Shown here: piece by piece, positions 1-10,100 of the stretch
How the letters are laid out: the number at the start of each line of letters is the position of its first letter
How positions within the stretch are numbered: the first letter of the stretch is position 1
NCBI GenBank assembly: GCA_932294295.1
Contig: OW028580.1
Span: 24,910,975-24,974,974, forward strand
DNA length: 64,000 nucleotides
Source: Alitta virens
Lineage: Eukaryota > Annelida > Polychaeta > Phyllodocida > Nereididae
Reading direction: 5' to 3'
The notes under the pieces: model-generated
Told to the model about the DNA's origin: nothing
What the model saw: only the letters and a program-made list of their open reading frames with translations
Database searches by the model: none
Translations under genes and position numbers: made by a program

Positions 1-590
1 TGGCAGCTGTCAATTGTAAATACACAACTTTCGTGGCTGATACTGTTCCTTGAAATAATGCCAATATCTATCGAAAATAGGCTGGGAAATATGTTGTTTG
101 TAATGAGAAACATTAAGTTATGCAACCATAACATAGGTGGCAGCAGCTGTCAATTGTAAATACACAACTTTCGTGGCTGATACTGTACCTTGAAATAATG
201 CCAATATCTATCGAAAATAGGCTGGCAAATATTTTGTTTGTAATGAGAAACATTAAGTTAATGCATCCATAACACATAGGTGGCAGCAGCTGTCAATTGT
301 AAATACACAACTTTCGTGGCTGATACTGTTCCTTGAAATAATGCCAATATCTATCGAAAATAGGCTGGCAAATATGTTGTTTGTAATGAGAAACATTAAG
401 TTATTACAACCATAACACATAGGTGGCAGCAGCTGTCAATTGTAAATACACAACTTTCGTGGCTGATACTGTTCCTTGAAATAATGCCAATATCTATCGA
501 AAATAGGCTGGCAAATATTTTGTTTGTAATGAGAAACATTAAGTTAATGCATCCATAACGCATAGGTGGCAGCAGCTATCAATTGTAAAT
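1..590. repeat. ~143-bp tandem satellite, about four copies
   Basis: The motif CAGCTGTCAATTG recurs at 4, 144, 287 and 430, and a variant (CAGCTATC) at 573, giving spacings of 140, 143, 143 and 143 bp. Units are nearly identical, with small differences such as AATATGTTG versus AATATTTTG. The array starts at or before the window edge and ends about 110 bp before the first coding exon, so it lies in an intron of the FRA10AC1-like gene. Confidence 0.95.
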
Positions 591-703
591 ACTGTTATAA
601 TGTGCCCTCAATCTTTTGGTAATACAACATCACTGTGATACTGTAATACAGAGCAATCCGCTAATAGTAATACTAATCATTGTATCATACTTTTATTTTG
701 CAG

Positions 704-746
704 GACTATGTCCAGACTGTTCATATAAGTTGAATTATCACAAGAA
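704..746 (+). CDS. FRA10AC1: FRA10AC1-like exon n-2 (zinc-knuckle part)
   Basis: 43 nt. The acceptor is TTTTGCAG before 704 and the donor GTGAGT after 746. The exon enters with two codon bases left from the upstream exon and leaves with two (AA). It encodes CPDC followed by SYKLNYHK. Confidence 0.8.
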
Positions 747-1593
747 GTGAGTTTCCTATTACATTGTAGACTGTCATACTTTGCAAATTTTTATTGAAAT
801 TTTGTGACTTTTACATGCGCTGTGCTACTATGTCTGGATGTAACTTTCAGAAAACGAGAAGTAATACCGAAATCTAAACGGAAACGAAAAGCTGAACGGG
901 AATCTAAGAAAACAAGAACAGATGAAGGTAAATTTGAAGATTATGAAATATAATTTTTTTCTTAAGAATGTTTGTATATCTTGGAAATCAGGAAATATTT
1001 ATCCTTAATGGGGAACTTAATCCAGGAATGTTAAAGAAAAATTACAACTAAATAAAAATCATAGTGTGTACATTCCTTGATATTATGTATTGTCAATGAA
1101 TATCTGTCAATATAAAATATATGTGGTGGTTTAACATAGATCTACGGCTTGTAACAAAAAAAACAAATTACATGTTACATAGTGTAGTAATATTTTCACA
1201 ATCTGTGCAATGTTTGTATAATTGTATCAGTATATATGATATTGTGTATCAGTGTATACAGAAATGCATACTTTCTTAATAAAGGCTTAATTATGGTTAT
1301 ATAATATGAATACATTGTATTTTAATTTTGGCATTATTTACTCCAAAAATGACTTTAATATCACCCAATAATATTCGTAACTAAATAGATATGTATGTGA
1401 TATTTCAGATGTGCCAAGCAGAGATGCTTCAGAAAATAAAGAAGATTCAGAAGCTGGGGAAAGCTCGAAGAAAATTACAGAGAAAGATTCAGAAAAATCT
1501 GAGGAAGAGTTATGGAGTGGACCATCTAAAGTTATGGAGGAGAAATCACTTAATGATGAGTTTGAGGAATATTTGGAGGATATGTTTTTATGA
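704..1593 (+). CDS. FRA10AC1: FRA10AC1 homolog, C-terminal part (last three coding exons)
   Basis: Three exons (704-746, 851-927, 1409-1593) join in frame with GT-AG introns. They encode a C-x2-C zinc-knuckle-like piece (LCPDCSYKLNYHKKKREV), then a lysine/arginine-rich stretch, then an acidic serine/glutamate-rich tail ending in EDMFL and a TGA stop. The cysteine pair followed by KLNY and a basic run is characteristic of the C-terminal end of the FRA10AC1 family, conserved nuclear proteins named after a human folate-sensitive fragile site and linked to RNA processing. The N-terminal body lies upstream of the window. The acidic tail is lineage-variable and adds nothing to the call. The neighbouring PDE gene is tail to tail with it, as in vertebrates. 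The family name is from memory of the motif and no alignment was run. Confidence 0.8.
851..927 (+). CDS. FRA10AC1: FRA10AC1-like exon n-1 (basic stretch)
   Basis: 77 nt. The acceptor is CTTTCAG and the donor GTAAAT. The first base completes a Lys codon. The exon encodes a KREVIPKSKRKRK-type basic run, probably a nuclear localisation or RNA-contacting segment, and leaves one base for the next exon. Confidence 0.8.
1409..1593 (+). CDS. FRA10AC1: FRA10AC1-like last coding exon
   Basis: The acceptor is ATATTTCAG. The frame continues from the previous exon (G plus AT gives Asp) through an acidic Ser/Glu/Lys-rich tail to TGA at 1591-1593. A longer overlapping + frame from 1391 is a shadow that ignores the splice acceptor. 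Confidence 0.8.
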
Positions 1594-1678
1594 GAGTTAT
1601 GTAAAAATGTTTTATTTAAGGCATGCTAATTTATTGTATCATAGACCTGACCATGATATAATTTTTAATACTTCATCA

Positions 1679-1684
1679 AAATAA
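1679..1684 (+). terminator. Poly(A) signal AATAAA
   Basis: A canonical AATAAA 86 nt after the TGA of the FRA10AC1-like gene, followed by AT-rich sequence with TG/TTTTTT stretches. It fits a short 3' UTR ending near 1700-1730. Confidence 0.65.
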
Positions 1685-1729
1685 AGTATGATTATATTTG
1701 ATTTGGAAATATCCAATTTTTTTAGAAAA

Positions 1730-4610
1730 TGTATGCTGAAATATGTATTATTTATTATATCTAACTGGTGGATAAGCTGTTTCACTAAATATGTCAAAAT
1801 GTGGGGAAAAAAAACTTGAAACGTGGTTCAATAACATCTCAACATGCTGAATGAATAACTTTTTAAGTGGGAAAAGAATGATATGATTAATTCTTTCAGT
1901 AACATTCAGAGTTTCGTGCTGAATACACTACCTGGGCTCGAAGCTGTTTGATCTAAGTTTCCTTTGGCATACCACAGGCGCCCTCCAGCAGGAGCTATCA
2001 AGACATAGAATAAAGAAAGGTGGAGCACTGGAAATTCTTGTGCGACTGTCTTGCAGACAGAATTCTGGTCACTGGTGTCGCTAATTACGTCCGCGCTGCT
2101 CTAAATCAGGTCCGCGACCGTTTTGAGCCAGTCTGTGGCCTATAGGGCCTCAGGGTTTTCCCAAATAAACCCTGTGGGTGCCTCTGCTGCTGCTGTCAGT
2201 GACCTACATTCTGTCCGCATGACGGGCACGATCGTATTAGAGTTCAAAAAATGCGTTTTAACAGCCAAAAATGAGACAATATCCACTATGTTGTCGATTT
2301 AGATCAATAGGAAATATTGTTTACTTGATGTTACCAAAGAATCAGACATTTAAATTAAGTTTAGTAAGAGCACCGGACCTTTGAATGAGGCCATGTCAAC
2401 CTGCTCAGTGCACGAGAGAGGCACCTTGTTATTAGCTGGACAGCGCCTGTAGGCATACATTAATTGTTGTGCAATGATGATAATGCAATAATTCAAAACT
2501 CATGCAATTTGTATTTATTTTAATATTTATTAACATTTCAAAGTACATGGTATGAAAAACACATTACACACCAAGCAATTGAGGATCATATAAATTTGAG
2601 TATATCACAAACAACCATATAGAAGATCAATGTCCATGGCTGTTTCATTCGAAAGTTTTAGCGCCAGAAATGCTTCAATCATTCGTTAACCTTTTTTTAA
2701 CAAACTTTCATGTTGAATTTCGATCTTCGAGTCGCCGTCTTTCAAATAGAACAGCCTTGATAAAACAAATGTACACAGTACCGGTCAAAAGTATCAGAAC
2801 ATCTGTTCAAATTAACAATCAGTTCAATTCAGTATTTGTACAAATGTAATTAATTTACACAACTACTGGCTATACAATTAAGTAGTAGGCCATAACGAAT
2901 TGAGAGTCTCAGACTATTTCGATGTAATTTTTTTAGCAAGATCTGGTTCAATATTTAGTTTTCCCCTATATTTGCTACTCCTGGAAATAATAATAGTTAA
3001 GTGTTCTAATAAGTTGACCCCCAGTACTGTATTTTGAGTATGTATTGCATATATATATATATGTTGATAGTTATGAATTGTTAGTGCCCACATACAAAAA
3101 ATTGTATGTTGTTAATAATGTACATATGTACAGGTGCCATCGTATAAAATGATGTGATTGTTGATACAGGTGAAATAGGATTATAGCAAATGCTCACATT
3201 ATATAAGAAATGTAACAAAATCTTATTTTGGGAAACTTTCCTAATATGAAAAATTCTATTTTTAGAAATTACTTTCAGTTGTAATTGTGCCGCATCTTTT
3301 GGTCCAAAATATTCATTAAAAAAATTATGATAATATTGATTAAAATGCTGATGTTTGATAAACTGAGAATAAAACTGTACTGAAAGCAAATGGCAGTTTA
3401 TATGAAGGTCTGTAGGTTCAGCAATTTTGTAGATATTGACGCAAATGACAATGCCATTTGTAAGTAGATGGCGTTTCTACCCTCTTTGTAGGAGTTGAAT
3501 GTAGACTTAGAATTTCGTTGATGGTACACCTACCGTGAAAATGTTTCGTTGGTTGCAGCATGTGAATTTCAACGAATTAACCAAACAAGTTCTTATGATG
3601 TCCATTTGTTACCCCACAAATTGCTTACTTTTGTATTCAGAGCATGTGAATTTCATCAGAGTTTTAACCAATAAACTAAATAATCACTTAATAATCAATC
3701 CCTCGTATAAAACTATGAAAATGCTTAGTTATGGAAAGCATGTGAATTTCATCAAATCTTTACGGTGCTAATAGATATCTAAGTGGTATTTTATGGAATT
3801 CATGCACTTTATAAGGGCTTGAAATAGGAGAGAAATTTTAACATCCTCCTGTATGTATAATTAATACGTGCCTTTAATCACATAGCAGGGTTTATGAGAA
3901 AAACTCATTATTAATATTCTGAGAAAAAACTCGGGCAGAAAAAAAAATCCCAATCTCTTTCATGTTGTTTATTTGCTAGATTGTGGGCGATTAGTGAAAT
4001 GCAGAGGACCTTTCTTTAAGACCACCTGGTTGCTCCATCCATCGCCTTGTCACTTGCCTGTCCTGATCATTAAAAAATCCGATTTAAATTAAAATAATTT
4101 ACAAATCTGGTTATTTTTAAAAATCCTGATTTTTACCAAACTGAGATCCCTATGTAATATGCGTTTTGCAAATGGTAGACCTTTCTCTTGAAGTTAATTC
4201 AAACGCTATTAAACACCGTTAAAGTAATAGTTTTAAAATGAAGTCTTCAATGAATTTACATTATGAGTATCCAATGTCCTGCAGTGCAATGAAGGAAGTC
4301 TAATGAAATTGTAAATTTTTTACATAAAATTTCACAATGCAGCTGTCATATGATGACACAGATGCCGCTATTTCTACCAGATGAGTCTGATTGTTCAGTG
4401 GAATTTCCCATGTTATTCGTCTGCAGGGTTACCTAAAAAATAACGGAAATAATTAAAAAAAAAATTTGATATACATTCCAATATATATACATATGTATTC
4501 CAATATCATGATTGAAATAAATTAATTTTCCTAATATTTTCATGCCAAAAATATTATTAAAGCAGAATCAAATAAAGCTGGGAAGACCCTCCTAGTATAT
4601 GTTGTGTTTT
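1730..4610. other. Intergenic interval between convergent genes
   Basis: No splice-bounded coding exon was recognised on either strand. Visible content is a short (TA)n at about 3048-3062 and a loose repeat in which GCATGTGAATTTCA recurs at 3559, 3642 and 3738. The rest is AT-rich sequence with no feature I can name. The - strand PDE gene may have 3' UTR or late exons here. Confidence 0.5.
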
Positions 4611-4796
4611 GGGTGGGGGCCTAGCTCAGTGGTAGCGCACTGGGCTTCCAACCCCTGGGTCCTGGGTTTAATTCCCGGTTGAGCCTATGTTGGATGGCTG
4701 TTTCATCCTTCGTCTCATTGCCATGGTCCCTGCCTGTCCTAATTTGCCCATCAGGTGCCGAAATACAGGATGTAAAGCCCTAATCCACCCACCCAC
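4611..4796 (+). mobile_element. SINE-1 copy (tRNA-derived), full length
   Basis: The head GGGGGCCTAGCTCAGTGG carries a pol III A-box, and GGTTTAATTCC is a near B-box. The shared body follows (GGATGGCTGTTTCATCC, TCTCATTGCCATGG, CCTGTCCTAATT, AAATACAGG..GTAAAGCCCTAATC), with a CCCACCCAC tail. Flanking target-site duplications are ATATGTTGTGTTTT (4597-4610) and ATATATTGTGTTTT (4797-4810). The anticodon-loop position reads CTTCCAA, which suggests a tRNA-Gly(TCC) origin. Confidence 0.92.
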
Positions 4797-4993
4797 ATAT
4801 ATTGTGTTTTAAAAAGTCTCTGCACACTCACCAAATGAGCAATAAAATTGTTGTAAAAATTATCACCAGTGCAAATCTATTCTGCCTAGTGCCAATCCTC
4901 CAGCAAATTGTACCAAGGCGGTGGTACCCTATCCAGTTTTCACTATAACCATCATCAAATTTATATATTCTCTACTCAGCTGCTGTGAGCTAA

Positions 4994-5181
4994 TCAGACT
5001 GCTTCATTGTCATCCAGCATGGGTGTATGTTGTACAGCAGCAGAGTATATTGGACATCTGCAGTGTATGTTGGATGGCTGCAGTGTATGTTGTAAAATAT
5101 GGTGAATATATGCTATAGCTTCGCCTCGGCCAATATAATTGTCTTCATCCCAAAACTCAATGTTGGATTCCTGGTCATCCA
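4994..5181 (-). CDS. Candidate terminal exon of the PDE6-like gene
   Basis: On the - strand an acceptor (TTTAAACAG) precedes an open frame encoding DDQESNIEFWDEDNYIGRGE and further residues to a TGA at 4994. Exon 7954-8041 leaves one base (T), which with the first two bases here (TG) gives Leu and keeps the frame open. The acidic, Trp-containing start looks coding, but the later part overlaps short TGTATGTTG-type repeats and matches no C-terminus I know. No CAAX prenylation motif ends it. It could equally be non-coding. Confidence 0.3.
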
Positions 5182-5677
5182 CTGTTTAAAGTTTATAATC
5201 TGTTCATATGCTTATAGGGAGACATTTTAGTTTGCAAATAAATGGCTTTATTAAAATGCTTTACCTCATGTGTTGATATTGTGCCATTTTTTGTCGGTGT
5301 GTCTGTTACATCTGAAATTACAAGAGTATCGATAAACTAAACATGAACTACTGTAAATGATAGTACTTGAAAATATTAAATTTTTTTTAAATATAAAAAA
5401 TAAAAATCCATTATGGATGAGTAAAAATTGTTATATAATCAATTTATGTGTAAATTAATTACTGTAAAAATATCTCCACGGTTACACACAACATGTATAA
5501 AATGCTTATATCACTACAGTGGTAGATGTATGTGCAGGTATACGATATACTCTGTGGAATTCATGATCATGCAGTGCAAAATATAACAAAAACAGTTCAA
5601 AGATTGGATTTCTTCACAACGAAACAAAAAAATTCTTGGAATAATTCTGCAGCCATTTTTCTCATTGTTTTATGCAT

Positions 5678-5763
5678 AAGCCGGTTTGAGTGTCTGTTGT
5701 TTACAGTATGTTTGGTCCATGTTTTTTCATGAAAAGCATAACAACACAGAGTCAAACCGGCTT
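5678..5763. repeat. 86-bp imperfect hairpin
   Basis: The left arm AAGCCGGTTTGAGTGTCTGT pairs with the right arm ACACAGAGTCAAACCGGCTT, with TTGT/ACAA continuing inwards. This is a small foldback sequence, possibly a MITE relic. It creates the spurious open frames on both strands here. Confidence 0.7.
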
Positions 5764-5834
5764 GTGCAAACCATTTGGGACTGTCCAAAAGTAGTATAAC
5801 CAGGTTTCGTTATATGGTATTGCTATAGACAATG

Positions 5835-5975
5835 CAGATGTGGCGGCTATAGAAAATTTTGGCTTTGGCACTGCGGCTGCAGTGGCTCAATTTTGGCTGT
5901 TGGCACTGTGGGTGCAGTGGCTATGAACTGTTTTGGCTTCTGGCACTATGGATGCAGCAGGTATAGACAATTTGG
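5835..5975. repeat. Degenerate tandem repeat, roughly 57-bp unit
   Basis: TTTTGGCT..TGGCACT(G/A)..G(G/A)(C/T)TGCAG recurs at about 5860, 5890 and 5932 with surrounding GTGGCTAT/GGCTATAGA. Related words (GCAGTGCCAATAG) recur near 6445-6590. Units are too diverged for exact boundaries. Confidence 0.55.
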
Positions 5976-7025
5976 GTACTGCGGATGGTAAGGCATCCAT
6001 TGGTGAAGGGGACATGATTTGGCCGGTTTAAAAGGGGGCGTCATTGAAGAAGAGGTTGATGGGACGTATTTCCCCATTAAACTATATAGTTTCTTGTAGG
6101 AGGGGGGGGGGGGGGAGTCCAGCGAGACTGAGTTCAACAGGACCCCTCCCTTCTTGGTGAATGGGCCAGCTGAACTTCTCAGCGATGGATGGGGGCCACC
6201 TAAATTTGGGGAGGATCAGTGATGCCCCCTCGGTGGAGGGCCATATGTTTTGGTGCCCCATTCACCCTATCCCTCTCTGCGCTCTTCTCCCTCCTTCAAC
6301 TAGAGACTCTCATGCAATTTGGCGGGAGACACATCCATTGGCATCCTTGGACTCCACATCATCTCCTCTTCTTGAATGATGTCCCCTTCACCTTCCAAAT
6401 GACGGCCACTTCACAAAAGGGTGAAACAGTTTATGGGTGGATGCAGCGCCAATAGCCAAAGCAGTCTTTAGAGCATTGCATCTATGGTGTGAATAGCTAA
6501 ACCATCTATAGACACTTTATCTGCAGTGCCAATAGCCATTTTACCATGGCCACTGCATATGCAGTATACTGTATATGCAATGCCAATAGACACTCCATTT
6601 GCTAAATTCAGGTCTTGTTTAAAAGATAGCAAAAAAACTCCAATCCTGGACAATGACCTTTTTATAACCTGACTTTCCTTATTAATTATAAGGCTGGTTA
6701 TAAACGGGTCAGATTTTAAAGACTTGGTAAAACTAGGTGTACATTGCCTTTGTGTGTGAGTGCAGACAAAAAAGATTCCTATAGACCTGTTTTTATAAAT
6801 TAGCGCAAGCTTTTCATGATACTGTTACCCATACACGGAATGAAGAAAATATAAAATTATTTGATAAAATAATAAGTAGTATAAAAATAGTAATTTTTGT
6901 TAATGCAAATTAAGTATAGCGCAGTGAAAATTAAGTGTTAAGCACAATGTGTAAGCAAAAGCCATTATATTAAAATCATGAGAAATAAAACTAAAAACAA
7001 AAGATGTGAGCGTACTTTCATTTAC
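5976..7025. other. 3' region or intron of the PDE6-like gene, nothing firm
   Basis: Contains a 13-bp G run at about 6102-6114 and diverged repeat words. Several 60-80 residue open frames on both strands lack splice context or a recognisable family, and I do not call them. Confidence 0.4.
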
Positions 7026-7118
7026 GTCTCGTGTGCCATTGAGACTATTCCATTTGTCACGATTAGCTCTGCATCTTAACTCTAGGGTGCTGACATTTTC
7101 TTCAATTTTAGCCAATGA
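7026..7118 (-). CDS. PDE6: PDE6-like alternative C-terminal exon b
   Basis: The acceptor TTTATTTCAATAG precedes 93 nt (31 codons, phase 0) starting [12 protein letters not shown] and containing [11 protein letters not shown]. The donor GAC|GTAAAT ends it at 7026. It splices in frame after LYS of exon 8175-8258, exactly where exon 7954-8041 also fits. The NR-x2-W motif of the last catalytic-domain helix falls at the same distance (residues 19-23) in both. ANRDKWNSL is closer to the family pattern NNRxxWxxL than exon a. Confidence 0.72.
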
Positions 7119-10100
7119 CTATTGAAATAAAATGCAAAATGCATCAATGTATGTAGTGGAAACATCAATATGCGAGCGCGAATGTGCTGCAAATGACATG
7201 CAGTAGTATTATCTGCGTTGCTGAATCTCATGTAGTCTGAAGCGATGTGTGCGGCCAGCAGTGCGGTTCTCTCTGATATTTTCTGTGGATTTTTGCATGG
7301 ACAACTGATATATTTCTTCTTCTTTTTTTGCATGAATCAGTTCTTTGAAATATTTTTTTAACTTCAATAGAACATACAACCTTATGCTATAAAGCATTCA
7401 GAAAAGCTGATGGTAGTGTTATACCTGGTCAATATAATCTTCTAAGGCCCAGAATATGTTGGCCAATCTCAAATTTTGCCATGTAGGATATCCTCACCAA
7501 AACAGTGACCTTTTTAATTCAAATATAACTAGATATAACGGTGCAAGTAGATATATTGCAAGTGCTTCCACATGGTGTATATTCTGTTTCCAAATGGTGC
7601 CCTGATTAGTTGAACTATGGTAACTTCAAAACTTAATTTCTAATTGTACAAGATGAATTTACTTTAACTAGTCCAGAAGTAGCTGCTACATTCTTGTATT
7701 GTTAGACATGCAGTTGTATTACATCTATTTGTATAACATGTATTTGTGTGTCATGGATAGTTGTTCGGTCAGAATCAGTATGAGTTAGTTTTGAATGCAT
7801 CCACAGAAACAATCAGAGATAAACCGTTCGCGCAATACAGTAACAATACAATTATCACAGCACAGGACACTATATTTTTACAATAATTGCACAAATTTCC
7901 ACGAATAATCACTTTAGAACATGCTGGATTGCTAACCAATGTACCATCTTTACATCTTGTCCACTCTTCTAACCAAAGCATTCGGTTATCGTTACATTTC
8001 TCAGACAAAATTGTAACTTCCGAGAAGGAGGACGAAAGGAGCTGATAGATGGTAAAGATGAAAATCATTATTAAGTAATTCATTATTTGTAAATTGAAAT
8101 TGTATTGCTGGTAAACATTTCTTTAATTCTTTTTAAAGAAATAAATTACATCGAAGGGGTGGCTGTTAACATACCGAATAAAGGGGCACACATATGCTTT
8201 CGATGAATCCAACTTGCATTTTAGGAAGTTCGTCTTTTTTCTGCCGGTCCATCATGGCCTGCCAATATAGAAAAATTCATTGATACTTGTGTTTGTGACT
8301 GACTAAAAGAAGACACACAGCCTCAGAATTGCGGCTACTGTCTGTGTTAGCATAGAGCTGTTTATCGCAATCCCATGTCGGCTTATATTGGTCCGAAATC
8401 GTAACATCGGATCAACACATCAGATAGGCCTTAATGTGTTACAAAAATTTGCCAATTTTCTTTTTGTGATTCCCTTACTTATATTACTACAACACACTCA
8501 TCAATATGACACCAGAAACCAAACTTATATCATTCCTCGAATTAAGCATACATTTTGCGAATACAACCTGAGATATCTACTGCCAAAAGTACTGAACAAA
8601 AATATTACATCCATAATCAATAAAGTAGACACCCAAAGTGAATTTGGATTTTCAATGTATGTCAAAAATTATTTCATCAGTAAATATGAAGAAACATGAA
8701 CCATAGAGTCCTGCAATATATGTAATAGAAACTAACCCTCTTTAAATGTGTGTATTGCATATCTGTGATTAGATCGTAGAATCTCATCTCATCATCCACT
8801 CATTATGCCTTTATAGTCTTATGTGCTTTATGTCAATATCATGCATTTTCTCTTGCTTGTTTTCTGGTATTTAGTTTTTTCTTCTCTACTGTGTTAATTA
8901 ATTATTATCTGTGTTGGTCGTTGTGCCTCTTATAACTGATATAATTTAGTGTAGATAATTGAAAGACTACAATTAAGAGGCATCCTTGATAGCATAACTT
9001 ATGTGAGATAATGGATGAAACAGTCATCCAACTTAGACTCGACCAGGAATTGAACCTGGGACACGTAATGGAAGCCCAGCGCTGTTGCTGAGCTGGGCCC
9101 CCACCCCGAATATTATTGAACACATAGAATTTGAATATACCTTCCTTGAATAGGATTCGGTATCTTATTCCTTAGCTGGTTAGTGTATAAAGTCTAGGGC
9201 GGGGGCCTAGCTCAGAGGTAGCACTCTGGGCTTCCAACTGCTGGGTCCCGGGTTAGATTCCCTGTCGAGCCTAAGTCGGATGGCTGTTTCATCCTTCGTC
9301 TCATTGCCATGGCCTCTGCCAGTCCTAATTAGCCCAACTGGTGCAGAAATACAGGACGTAAAGCCCTAATCACACACACACACAGTGTATAAGTCTAAAT
9401 AGTGCTTATGTATACACTCCTAAAAATTTAAGACCACTCTCTTACAATAGGTTCCTTGTTAAGCTTCGCTCGCTCCAGGTCTCCTTGCTCGAAAAACTCG
9501 GAAGCGACAAGATGAGCAACTCGATACTGAATCTCCCAAGGTTTGCATATTGCGGCCACGTCGCAAGCAGTCATCATCATGGCCCTAAAGCAAAATAAAT
9601 ATAAAGTAGAGTCAGAGATGAGGATAAGATGTCATAGCTTCAGAAAATTGTCGGTGTAGCCGACTATAAGCTCAGAGTAGACAGGGGCAGTTGGCATAAG
9701 CCAGTTATAGCTATGGCCAGGAATAGGTCGCTACAGAGTCAACCATATTAAATTATGGAACTAACTGTACCATACAGAAATTAGTGATTTGCTTGGATTT
9801 CACATTAGCTCGTATAATGTATCATGTATCCGTCAAACAGCTACACTTAATGGAATTAATAAGGTTAAACATTATTGTTAAATACAATTCTTCAGCTAAC
9901 TAGACTAGTGATTTCCTTTCAGCTTGGCTTAAGTAATCAATGTCAGTCTGTCATTGGTTCTTCGTGTGCTTGCCAGCAGGTGGAGGACATGACACTGACT
10001 ACTGGTGATGACACCTGCTGGGTTTCTTCAATGACTTCCTTGTAGACTCCAAGCCTTATCTTCTCATCATTATATCTGGTAGCTTGCTAAATGTGCTGAC

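Noticed and set aside
1391..1684. 97-codon + frame overlapping the FRA10AC1-like last exon
   Set aside because: Out of frame with the spliced exons and runs over the acceptor; the shorter acidic frame joins the upstream exons exactly.
4611..4690. Functional tRNA-Gly gene
   Set aside because: The same head recurs many times fused to a constant non-tRNA body with target-site duplications, so these are SINEs; stems are imperfect.
7026..8041. Both C-terminal exons used one after the other
   Set aside because: The first leaves one base and the second begins at phase 0, so the frame would break; both encode the same helix.
9970..10090. Candidate PDE exon between 9584 and 10146
   Set aside because: The exons on either side already join in phase, and the translation of this stretch does not fit the family.
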